Below, one piece after another: positions 22,301-31,680 of a stretch of DNA of 64,000 nucleotides. Both the position numbers and the translations under genes were made by a program. Source of the stretch: Rhabdophis nuchalis (lineage: Eukaryota > Chordata > Lepidosauria > Squamata > Natricidae). Within the stretch, counting starts at the first letter, position 1, and every line of letters begins with the position of its first letter. The stretch is taken from assembly GCA_039707465.1 (NCBI GenBank), contig CM077644.1, positions 141,732,462-141,796,461 on the forward strand, in the 5' to 3' direction. The notes beneath the pieces are model-generated. The model searched no databases and was not told the DNA's origin. It saw only the letters and a list, made by a program, of their open reading frames with translations.

Positions 22301-25300
22301 AGCATAGCTATCTTATAAGAAACGCACATGCTCACATTTGCGAACAGGTAGGGAAAGTAAGTGAATGCCACCCCGACACATACACACACACACACACATT
22401 CAATTTACAAACTGCTATTGGTCATTAATGAGAAGTCATATTTGTCAAGGTTCCAAATAGCATGCAAAAGTAAATCAGAGTCAAAGGAAAAGTATTGCTC
22501 AAATGTTGTTATGACTACATAGCATCTAACTCTGTACAATCCCCTCTCCCATTTCCCCACAACAGAAAATACATAGTAGAATAATAGAAAGTGTGGCAGG
22601 CCAAAGATCCAAAAGAAAAGATGGCTGCAGGCCTGACAATATTATCATTTTTTATTCTATATCTTAATTCCAGTTGAATGTGTGTGCTTTAATTTTAGTG
22701 TTTTTTTGTTATATTTTGAATTTTGCATGATAACCTTTGGGAAGATTTTCTGTCATGTACTTCAGCATTTCCATGAAATGAGTTTGAAACGTAGCTGCCT
22801 CCTGTTGAAAGTTTTACTATGCTGATGGGAGTTTTCAATGATAATTGCTGATTCTTTTCCTATAGTTGGGGGCAGTGAGTCGTTAAGAGAGTATTGGAAG
22901 ATGTACATGCCGAGAGTCTTCCTGCTGATATATGTTGTAGACTCAACAGATCATGAACGCTTCCCAGTTGCAAAAACACTTCTTCATCAGTTGGTCCAGA
23001 ATAACTCTACGTTGCCAGTAATGATTCTAGCCAATAAGCAGGTAAATATAAGCTGTAGAACCCAGAGCAGAAATAGTAGCTTTCTGGTGAGTGTGTGAAA
23101 AACCTTAATTCTATAACAAGAGTATCATTCTATAATTTCTATAATGGTTCAGTGCAGGAAAAAAGGATCAGAGTTGTGATCCTTGATTATAATCAATTTG
23201 TCTTAATGGTATCGCATTATTATTTATGCTACATTTTCTGTAAGTAAAATTAATGGTTTGGTTAAAACAATGACCCTTTGGTTTTCATTTCTAGCAAAAT
23301 ATGAGCCCAGCTATTCTCGATCAAAGCCAGCAGCCTAGCTACTATACTACTGTATATCTTGATGTGCTAATAGTATTTGGTAGCATTGTTTGTTTGTTTT
23401 GTGACTTCAACTCAATCTTGATGATTGGTAACTACCTGGTCTAACCCTGTGCTTTTCTTGCAAATATTTTTTGAAGGTGGTTTGCCTTTTATAGGTTCCT
23501 AGGACTATGCTATGGTTTTCCCAGTTGCAATGTATGGCTTTGAAACTTTGACCATAAGAAAGGCTGAGCGCCAAAGAATCGAGGCCTTTGAACTATGGTG
23601 CTGTCAGTCCCTTGGACTGCAAGGCGATCAAAGCGGTCGGTCCTAGAGGAGATCAACCCTGACTGCTTTTTAGAAGGCCAGATCATGAAGATGAAAGTGA
23701 AAAGCTTTGGCCACCAAATGAGAAGGAAAGACTCACTGGAGAAGAGCCTAATGCTGGGAAAGATTGAGGGCAAAAGAAGGAGACAACAGAGAATGAGGTG
23801 GCTGGATGGAGTCACTGAAGTAGTAGGTGTGAGCTTAAATAGACTCCAGAGGATGGTAGAGAACAGGAAGGCCTGGAGGAACGTTGTCCATGAGGTTGCG
23901 ATGGGTCAGACACGACTTTGCAGCTAACAACAACCACAAGGACTGAGAAGAATAACTGGCCAAGCTGACTCAGCTAAGCTTTATGCCTAAGACTGGACTA
24001 AAATTCATGGTCTCCCAGTTTCTAGCCTGGTGCCTTATCCACTACACCAAACTGGGCCTCCATATAGGAGCATAGTAATAGGACAGGATAGGGCAGTGGG
24101 TTCAAATCCCTGACAAACTTCGTGACTCATATTTTATAGACCTCCTGTACTTACACATGGCAAAGTATATGTGATTTCTATCTATAAAACCTAAATACTG
24201 AATGCTATTCTCTGGTTTCATTACTGTAGTCGGGATTATTTAAATCTGAAAAATCATTGAACTTTATCTCAGAGTTAGACAATTGTTGAGACAGATGTCA
24301 CGATGTGATAGCATTTACTAAGATATTTGCCAAAGTCAGCTAACAGTAGCTTATTAGGTAATGTTTGTTCTTCAAAAGTTTCCAGCTTCCATTTAAAAAC
24401 TTCCTAGTTGTCTCCTGGTGGAATGAGCAAATATATTCTAAAATACTGTAAAATGTATTTTTTTTACTATACAGTACAGTTTACCTTCTAAGTTATTTCG
24501 ACTCTGATTTTGTTAGTAGTTGCATACAGGTAGTCCTCAACTTACAACCATTTATTTAGCGACCATTCTGAGTTATGCTCACACTTACAACAGTCATACA
24601 GTGTCTCTTGTGGTCACATGATCAAAATTAGGGCCATTGGCATGGATTTATGGCTGCAGCATCCCAGGGTCATGGGATCCCCATTTTTAACTTTCTGGTG
24701 GTTTCTGATAACTAAAGTCAGTGGAAGCCAGATTTGCTTTGCTTAATGAACTCAGTGATTTGCTTAATGACCACAGCAAAAAAAGGTTGTAAAATAAGGT
24801 GTGGTTCATTTAAGAACTGCCTCATTGAGCGAGAAGTCTCAAATGTGGTCATAAGTCAAAGACTATCTGTGACCAATAACAGCTTTCAAGCAACTCTTAA
24901 ATACCAATAGACAAGAGTTTCTCCTGATTCAGATATACAAGAGAAGTAAAGGTTCAATGTTATATAAAAATTGATGACAGAAAAAAACTGATAGTTAAAT
25001 ATCAAAATTATCATCTCAGCAGCTTCCTATAGCGGTAAAGAACAGCAGAGAAAGAATAGAAATATGTGAGGTCTTACAGTAGAAATGCCAAGCAGAAATT
25101 GTCTACTGTCAATCTGTGATGGTATTATTGCTGCAGATAGGAAGGGATCCATCCATCCATCTCTGTATTATTTTGGTGAGATCTATTTACTTATTTTCTC
25201 TTTTAAGATAGTCGCTAATCAGTAAAATTATAATATGCAAAAAGCAAATCCATCTAGTCAATTTACTTGTCATGCTATCAAACCAATAAGAAAAACAAGG

Positions 25301-25793
25301 AACCTCAAAGCAAGTTACCTATCACATACAAAAAGTCTTATGCCATCCTTAGAAGATTAATCGGTAAGAATTTTGCTTGACTCTTTACAAAATGTGAGGG
25401 GGTGTATTCACTTCTGTGATATACTGTATATCTGGTGTGAAGGACCCATCCCATGAAAAGCTTGTATAATAAAATAATACATTCTTTGCCCTAGGAATAT
25501 TGTTTCTTAACAGTTTTACTAGGTGTTTTGACAGGCCTGTGAGGGAGATCATTGCAACCCTGCTTTGAAAAAAAACAGAATAGATTAATATATTTCTTTC
25601 TTTTGTTGGACAGGATCTTGCAGATGCATACTGTATCACATACATTCATGATGCTTTGGCTTTATCTGAAATTGGAGACGAAAGGAAGATATTTCTGATT
25701 GGTACACATGTGGCAAAGGAGGGCTTAGAGATCTCTTCCGGCTTGAAAGATACCCGGGAACTGATTACACAGCTGGTGTCAGAAATTCTGTGA
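19147..25793 (+). CDS. ARL9: ARL9, ADP-ribosylation factor-like GTPase 9
   Basis: Four exons (19147-19320, 22129-22297, 22866-23041, 25614-25793) join to 699 nt, 232 aa. The N-terminus has Ala at position 2, so no ARF-type myristoylation site. A hydrophobic segment at residues 8-26 probably anchors it in a membrane. The G domain has a P-loop GLDGAGKT (70-77), switch I VPTKGFN with Thr95, and NKQD (171-174). Switch II reads EIGGSE (114-119) where active ARFs have a DxGGQ motif, so the catalytic Gln is replaced and GTP hydrolysis is probably weak. ARL9 and ARL10 are known to diverge in this way. Position directly after SRP72 matches vertebrate synteny. The start ATG is the first in the CpG-rich block and follows gcggtc, a modest Kozak context. 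Its substrate or effector is not known from the sequence. Confidence 0.95.
19740..19957 (-). mobile_element. BovB (RTE) LINE 3' fragment
   Basis: Minus-strand translation includes MLGTIEGKGRRGGQRMRWLD, the conserved C-terminus of BovB. In ARL9 intron 1. Confidence 0.8.
19960..21433 (+). other. ARL9 intron 1, unclassified part
   Basis: AT-rich sequence with no feature I can support. Confidence 0.4.
21434..21565. mobile_element. Short hAT-type element
   Basis: CAGGGGTGTCAAACTGG at the left and caagtttgacacctg at the right as inverted ends. No clear target duplication. Confidence 0.6.
21566..22128 (+). other. ARL9 intron 1, unclassified part
   Basis: Nothing recognisable apart from the acceptor at its end. 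Confidence 0.4.
22129..22297 (+). CDS. ARL9: ARL9 exon 2 (P-loop, switch I)
   Basis: 169 nt from DKPSNRQILVLGLDGAGKTS to KMEFLE, ending in phase 1. The acceptor is ttttgtag and the donor gtaagc. Confidence 0.96.
22298..22865 (+). other. ARL9 intron 2
   Basis: Holds a short CA microsatellite (22380-22398). No other feature seen. Confidence 0.45.
22866..23041 (+). CDS. ARL9: ARL9 exon 3 (switch II to NKQ)
   Basis: 176 nt. Completes an Ile codon, then GGSESLREYWKMYM, FLLIYVVDSTDHERF and ILANKQ. The acceptor is cctatag and the donor gtaaat. Confidence 0.96.
23390..24060 (-). mobile_element. tRNA-type SINE split by a BovB insertion
   Basis: Left half (about 23390-23497) has gacttcaactcaatcttgat and ggtggtttgcc. 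Right half (about 23939-24060) has actggccaagctgactcagc, ctcccagtttctagcctggt and ccactacaccaaactgg, the tRNA-like head. The same SINE occurs at 38940 and 39195. In ARL9 intron 3. Confidence 0.55.
23498..23938 (+). mobile_element. BovB (RTE) LINE 3' end
   Basis: Encodes RIEAFELWCCQSLGLQ and, in the next frame stretch, SLMLGKIEGKRRRQQRMRWL followed by ENRKAWRNVVHEVAMGQTRL, the BovB ORF C-terminus. Ends in a cagctaacaacaacca tail. 5'-truncated. Confidence 0.88.
24526..24870. mobile_element. MITE, AGTCCTCGACTTA-end family
   Basis: Begins acaggtagtcctcaacttac and ends tcataagtcaaagactatct. About 345 bp, intact ends. Confidence 0.8.
24871..25613 (+). other. ARL9 intron 3, unclassified part
   Basis: No feature recognised apart from the exon 4 acceptor. 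Confidence 0.4.
25614..25793 (+). CDS. ARL9: ARL9 exon 4
   Basis: 180 nt from DLADAYCITYIHDALALSEI to LVSEIL and TGA. Its first Asp completes the NKQD guanine-specificity motif. The acceptor is tggacag. Confidence 0.96.
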   Translation, partial: DLADAYCITYIHDALALSEIGDERKIFLIGTHVAKEGLEISSGLKDTRELITQLVSEIL

Positions 25794-26559
25794 TAATGAG
25801 ACGGAATGGAATGCCATAATAGAACATGGAATAGCAACTATGAGTAGTGTGTCTTCTAATCTTGATGGCAATCAAAGCTCAGATACAGAATTGCTATGAA
25901 AATGGTTTTGAATTGGAAAGAAATGTTGTGCTTTAACAGAAAGGAAGGCCAGTGCACTGTGAGAGCCCAACATTTCTACATCTAATGTGTATTTCTCTGA
26001 AACTTATTTCTTTTTCTTGGTTGTTTCATATGTGATCACCCCTTCAATTTAAATGCATATTTCTGTGTCAGCTTTCCTTAAAAAAATATACTATTGTGTA
26101 GCATTTCACAGGAGGCCAAAGTTGCTAACCTGGTTGATCTCTTATATACAGGGCATAAAGAAAAAAAATCTACTTTATGAGTGTTTTGGGGACTAGAGAT
26201 TTCATGTTCAAAGAACTGTAGAGGTTATAAATTATTTTCTTTCTTGAGAAAAATTTAATGGAAAACATATATAGAGGTACACCTATTCCTGATCTTTCCT
26301 TGGGACATTCCAAGGAAGAATAATTAAGCAGAACTACTCCACAGTTTTCTTAGTATTATCTCAGTTTTGTTCATTAACAGTATTGCTGAGTTCAATCCTG
26401 GAATTAAAAAAAATAGGATATAGTATTGATACTTTGGACTTTGATGGTCAAGGAGACCTCTGGAAATATGATTAGACAAGAAAACAAATTTATGGATTAC
26501 AGAAAAAATCTAGAGCCCTCACTTGCACAAATGACCAAGTTCAAATTATATTTTAAACA
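25794..26559 (+). other. ARL9 3' flank, probable 3' UTR at left
   Basis: AT-rich sequence after the stop codon. No canonical AATAAA in the first kilobase; one occurs at 27279-27284. The 3' end of ARL9 is therefore not fixed. Confidence 0.4.
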
Positions 26560-26715
26560 TAAGATGGACCATTGAGAAGTCTATAATGCTGGGAAATGTT
26601 GAAGAAAAAAGAAGAGGATAATTGGAATCAAAGATGATGGACTTGGTTACAGATGTGTTGGGGCATCATTGGAAAGTCTAAATGTTAGGGACAGAAAACA
26701 TCCTGGAGAAAGTCT
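26560..26715 (+). mobile_element. Decayed BovB relic
   Basis: Reads ctataatgctgggaaatgtt and aaaaaagaagaggataattg, like the BovB C-terminal region with many changes. Confidence 0.4.
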
Positions 26716-27363
26716 AGGAGATATAAACATATTTATCTCCACTACCTGTAAACTGCATGCTCCCATTTCACCAGCTTTAGTGTGTGTTCAGTTAGCATCT
26801 CCTTTAAAATTTGGTTCTACCAGTTTCTTCACTAATGTTTATGTACTGTTTAATCCCTCAAAGTCATATTTCTAAAATCAAGAGAAATGAACACCTTCAT
26901 AAACTGGCTTTTCAATCAAATGACCAAATTCCAAGGCCAGTATTAATAATAGAATGGGAGCCAATAATGAGGCTGTGCTCCAGCATTTTAACATCCCAGA
27001 CTTCTGCCTAATCCGGTTGGTTCATTGGAAATCTAAAGATAAAAAACACTGATATGGAGAACGAGTGAGAATTGATAGAATGAATCGAGTGGTGTTTGCT
27101 TCAATTGGTAAAATTTGCCCTGAAGGTCTTCAGTAGATCTACTTCAGGTGATAGGGTACACTCACCTTTTGGTGCTCCAGAGGAACTTCTGTTGTAGAGT
27201 TCATGCTGATTTCTGAAGATTCAGTCCCTGTTTAAATTTTAATATTCACTTCCACCTTGACAGTAATCACTTATCATTAATAAACTCCTTTTCCTTGAGT
27301 CTACAGAATACGGACAACTGCCCCTCAATCTTGCCCCCATCTGATAGACATCATCCAATACAG

Positions 27364-27620
27364 TCTAGTACAGGGTTTCTCAAAGTATGATCCTTTCAGG
27401 AGTCTGCAAAATCAAAAATATGTGCTAGATTATGTTGGAAAACAAATACATTATTAAAAATGCCATCAAATGAAATGAAGCAGTAACAATAGCATATGCC
27501 AAATTAAAATTTTAATACAGTAAATGTTGATGAATGTAACCTGTGCAAGTAACAGCTATTTTGGGGTTCTTTGTAAGTGTTAAAAGTGGGAAGTAATCCT
27601 GGGAAAAAAAGTAAGAAACA
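27364..27620. mobile_element. Possible old hAT-type fragment
   Basis: Left end cagggtttctcaaagtatga resembles a hAT-Charlie terminus. The right end is decayed, so the extent is approximate. Confidence 0.35.
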
Positions 27621-28429
27621 TTAGTAAAATACTGCAGCCTAATTTCTTAAATCATAGTTCAACCATTTAAAACAAATTATTGATACAATCAAGGATACTT
27701 CTAACATTTTTGCCACTGTTCAAAAAAAGCGACTGTTTTACCTCAGAACTGCCCAATCAATCTCCAACCCATTGTTCAAATAAACAGGCCAAACCTTGGT
27801 TTGTAAGAACAGGTTATACTAACCCAGTTTATAGAAGTGCTCAGTTCGGCAATGACTATTCCTATCATGAAACATTTCTTATACTAAAAGAATGGTAAAA
27901 AAATGCCTTACAGAGAAAAGACAAAAGTATACATGAATGAGATAGAGTTCCAACAGGCAGTAACAAATAGGGATGATTGTTGTGGCATTTTATTTCATAC
28001 TAAAGCTGACCACAGTGCTAATGACTTCATATTTTTAGAATCTAGACAAAATATTTTGGTAACTTACTCTGTGCCCCCATTGGTAGTAATTCTCTTGGCT
28101 CACCATATCTGAGCCATACCCAGATTGGTCCCCGGCTTCACACAGAGATCTGAAATTGATTTTCTTGTTTTAAAAATGGTACACCCCAGATAAAAATAGG
28201 ATTATGCCAGAATGGTTGAAAACAAATCCTTATTGGTGGGTCTCTGTGTAGGTGTAGCCCTCCTACTTACTGCCATTAATAATTCTTCACCCCAAAGAAT
28301 TGGTTAATTATATCATCTATTATACAAGTAAACTGATGGGCAAAACCAATTAATTATTGCCTAATTAAATTAATGTCAGTAATTTGTCAATTCTATGTTC
28401 AATTCTTGACCATAAACTTGTATAGGCTG
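27621..28429. other. Intergenic, unclassified
   Basis: Short accidental frames only; nothing supported. Confidence 0.4.
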
Positions 28430-29250
28430 CTTGTATTTGGAGAATATCTTGGCCCCTCAACCAGCATGCTTTGGACCAGGATATTCCACCATGGATTAGT
28501 GTGCAGTTCTGCATCATTTAGCTGAAAAATATTCCTAGCCTAATGTTGCTCTCATATAGGTCCTTGAGAGAGTCTATGAGGAAATTACCTGCAACAAGCA
28601 TCCATTGATCATCACTTGTCAAATTATAATTTTGCTACATCAAAATGCAACACATGTTAGAGGTAATCGTAATCGCAATTTAGCAACTCTGTTCACAAAG
28701 AGGTCAAACAGTGCTGTGACTTTGACCCCTTATTGTTTAACCTCTGCATAAATGACATTGATGTAGCTCTTTTTATACTAGAGTCCCACTACTACCAACA
28801 CTTGCCCACTAACCTATTTCAATCCTCTTGTACATAGATGATGCATCCATCTTATCTATAATTCAAAAGGGCCTTCAGCAGTGCCTAGCTGCTATAATGT
28901 CCTGTTCTAGGGAATTTCTTGGTATCAGTTACTATACTCTCAAGGTATCTTTAGAATACACCTTAAGTCCCTTGTTAAATGAAAAATTAACCAGTTGATT
29001 AGGTCAAGAGCGAAGAGGAGAAATAAGAGGCAGTTGAGGATGTGTTATTATAATGTCAGTTTTATAGATCCTGAATGGTGGCTTAATTCTCCTGTGCTAA
29101 ACTTTCTAGCAGGTAGACAAGATAAGCATTTCATATCTGAGCTCTGGTACCAACGTTACTCAATAGCTACATTTTGTTCTGTTACGTACAGTATGAAAAT
29201 CTGCTCTGAGCTGACATCAATAAACTGGGGTAGTCACCAAATCTATACAG
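28430..29250 (+). pseudogene. Relic of a LINE reverse transcriptase
   Basis: Translated pieces in changing frames include PLLFNLCINDIDVALF and ILLYIDDASILS, the latter at the position of a YADD catalytic site. Stops and frame changes throughout. Which LINE clade it belongs to is not clear; it does not match the CR1/L3 copies here. Confidence 0.5.
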
Positions 29251-29259
29251 GGTTATACA

Positions 29260-29535
29260 AATCTAACCTTTGATTAACAAGGACAGTTCTGGCACTCTGG
29301 TTTCTATGGTTAAGGAAATGATTGCGGTTATCAAGCAAGGACATCACATGATTGCCATTTGCAATCTTCTGCCCGGTTCTCCATTGACTTTGTTGGAAAT
29401 CAGAAAATAAGGTTGCAAGTGGTGGCTGCTTGAGTTCGGGATGTTAAAATGGTAGGAATTCCAGGACTAGGCAAAAGCACCTCTGTTCAAATGGTTGCTA
29501 AATGAGTGGTTGTTAAGCAGGAAGCACCTTGAATA
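29260..29535. mobile_element. Decayed MITE-like repeat
   Basis: Contains ggtggctgcttgagttcggg, ttgctaaatgagtggttgtt and catcacatgattgccatttg, reminiscent of the AGTCCTCGACTTA-end family, but ends are not clear. Confidence 0.4.
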
Positions 29536-30394
29536 TCCATTAGACTGTCAATTATGCCACTTTGTTCCATTTGTAACAAATATAGCTTGGTTCCTCAAGC
29601 AATAAGGTCACGGTGACATTTCATTTTAGTTTTACAAAAATATTAACAATTTTGATTTGATTTTAGACTTAGCTGGTTGATATATTTTAGATCGCTCATA
29701 CGGCTCTTATCTCCTATTTTTGTATTATATAATTTATTTGCAATGCTGTCTCATGGCTTTGTATTTCTGTTTGTCATTTAACATACTAGCAGTCTTAATA
29801 TAAATTCCTTGAAGAATTGAGAGTGTCTTAAGTACCCCATATAACATTGGGATAGTGTCTTAATTTTTCTTATAACATTATATGTCTTGTTTTTATTGTT
29901 GTAATAACTTTATAGTCCACTCAGAAAAGATGCGGTCAAAGCTGTTTGTGAAATGATGAATCTGGCTTTGTACTTAGAAGGTCTCAGCCAATTCAGATGC
30001 GATACCAAGCACCTTCTTTTGCTGATTTTCACATAAACAGCTGTCACTTTTAAAGCATCAGCCGGAAGGACCCAAGCGGTCAAAACCCGATCTTCAAAAA
30101 TGAATTGTTATCTTTTAAAATAGCGTGGTAATGTTTTAAAATAATTCCCCCACCCAGTTTTCTGTCAAGACCATAAGCCTGGATATTTCAGTGTAAAAGT
30201 GTGCCCCTATGAATTGGGGGCAGGGACAATTAATGGGAAACATTTCCTGTGAAATATTAACGGTAGAGAACCCTCATTCTTTGCTTCACTGTGTGGCATG
30301 TTTATCTCACAACTTTTGATGGCCTTGCCTGGAGAAGCCTGGTGGCTTCTGTGATCTAATTCCATTCAGTATTGTTGTAATTTTCAGTCTAGAG
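29536..30394. other. Intergenic, unclassified
   Basis: No supported feature. Confidence 0.4.
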
Positions 30395-30530
30395 CAGTGT
30401 TTCTCAACCTTGTCAACTTGAAGATGTCCGGATTTCAACTACCTGAATTCCACAGCCAGCGAATGCTGGCTGGGGAATTCTGGGAATTGAAGTCTGGACA
30501 TCTTCAAGTTGACAAGGTTGAGAAACACTG
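30395..30530. mobile_element. Palindromic hAT MITE
   Basis: 136 bp, CAGTGTTTCTCAACCTTGTC and complement, arms with gtcaacttgaagatgtcc. Flanks GTCTAGAG and GCCTAGAG (7 of 8). Confidence 0.85.
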
Positions 30531-30869
30531 GCCTAGAGGTACATTCATCAACGCAATAAAATTATTTTAAGAAATATTTGGTGGTGCTGATAGTGCTAGG
30601 TTTACATGGACATTGGCAAGTACATGTTTTTCTTTTAAAACTAGTTTTAAAACTTTTTAAAAATGTAAGAATAAAAATTCTACCAAACTTTTCTAAAAAT
30701 ATTTTCTTCTTGAATGTTTGTGTATTTTTTTTAATTAAATCAGAATATCTTTTAATTGTGCATTTTACTGATATAAAAGTATTGTACCATGTTCCTGCAA
30801 TGATCACTTCTTTTTAACTAAGACAATTGCATATGCAAGAAGTTGAAAGAAACGTCTTGACTTCCTTTC

Positions 30870-31180
30870 CTTGGTCTATGGAACTCCCTGCCAGAAGAAG
30901 TGGTGACAGCTGTCAGCCTCCCTCGACACCTTTAATAAAAGATTAGATTAGTTAATGGAGAACAAGGGTATCGATGGCTATCATGATGGATGCCTAATGA
31001 CACCCTCAGGGATGGAGAGATAGGCAGGATATCTCAATGCCATTTGCAGGGAATCATAAGCAGGTGAAGACATCTGCTTGGGAAGACCCTGAAGCAAATG
31101 GTGAGCCACTGTGTGAGACGGAATGCTGGACTGGATGGGCTGTGGCCTGTTCCAGCAAGGCTGTTCTTATGTTCAGATTT
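30870..31180 (+). mobile_element. LINE 3'-end repeat (L2/CR1-like)
   Basis: Contains tggaactccctgccagaaga, ggatggagagataggcagga and gaatgctggactggatgggc. A minus-strand copy at 56138-56525 encodes RITGLWNSLPEEVVTAVSLD, the usual end of an L2/CR1-type ORF. Confidence 0.6.
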
Positions 31181-31196
31181 TTAGAGCAGTGTTTCT

Positions 31197-31310
31197 CAAT
31201 CCCATCAAACTTTAAGTCATGTGAATTTCAACTCCAGGGTTGCATATTGACTAAGGAATTCTGGGAGTTGAAGCCCCGTTGCTTATAGCTGCTGAGGTTG
31301 AGAAACGTTT
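31197..31310. mobile_element. Palindromic hAT MITE, decayed
   Basis: 114 bp starting cagtgtttctcaatccc; the right end is mutated (aaacgttt). Perfect target duplication TTTTAGAG (31189-31196, 31311-31318). Confidence 0.8.
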
Positions 31311-31479
31311 TTTTAGAGCACTGCAAAACAGACAGATAGTGAATATTCATGTTAGGTATAGTAGGAAAGGAAAGGAAAGCAATGTTAATAATTGCACAGA
31401 ATCATCTTGCATAGAAAAGCAATTAAATCGAAAGGGTGAACCGAAGCGACTGGACTGTTTGTACTGTTGAGAATAGCAC

Positions 31480-31661
31480 CTGCGGATCGTAAGCGCCCTC
31501 CCGCGGCACAGAGAGGAAGTTCAGAGAAAGAAACAAACGGCAGTGTTGTCGTGGCGACGGGAACAAAGAAGAACGCAAGGGGCACTCCCGAGCACCCGCT
31601 TTTCTACAACTGCAAGTTGCAGCGTGACTTAGGAGAAGCAGGGCTATTCATATCACGCAAG
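31480..31661 (+). promoter_or_regulatory. THEGL promoter region and 5' UTR
   Basis: A short CpG-richer block upstream of the THEGL ATG, in an AT-rich neighbourhood. It contains a palindromic X-box-like GTTGTC-GT-GGCGAC at 31545-31558. The frame of exon 1 stays open upstream to about 31467 but with no ATG before 31662. Confidence 0.5.
31545..31558. promoter_or_regulatory. Candidate RFX X-box
   Basis: GTTGTC and GTCGCC half-sites in inverted orientation, 2-bp spacer. Each differs by one base from GTTGCC. It lies 104 bp upstream of the THEGL ATG. RFX factors drive ciliary and spermatid genes, which suits THEGL. Binding is inferred only. Confidence 0.45.
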
Positions 31662-31680
31662 ATGGTCCAGCCACGCTCGG
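31662..31680 (+). CDS. THEGL: THEGL exon 1
   Basis: 19 nt, MVQPRS plus one base, with donor gtcagt. Phase 1 joins exon 2 in frame. Chosen because it is the only ATG in the open frame and sits in the CpG-rich block; no transcript support. Confidence 0.62.

Noticed and set aside
22153..22428. Open frame extending ARL9 exon 2 into the intron
   Set aside because: The part after the gtaagc donor at 22298 is intronic and ends in CA repeat; it has no GTPase similarity.
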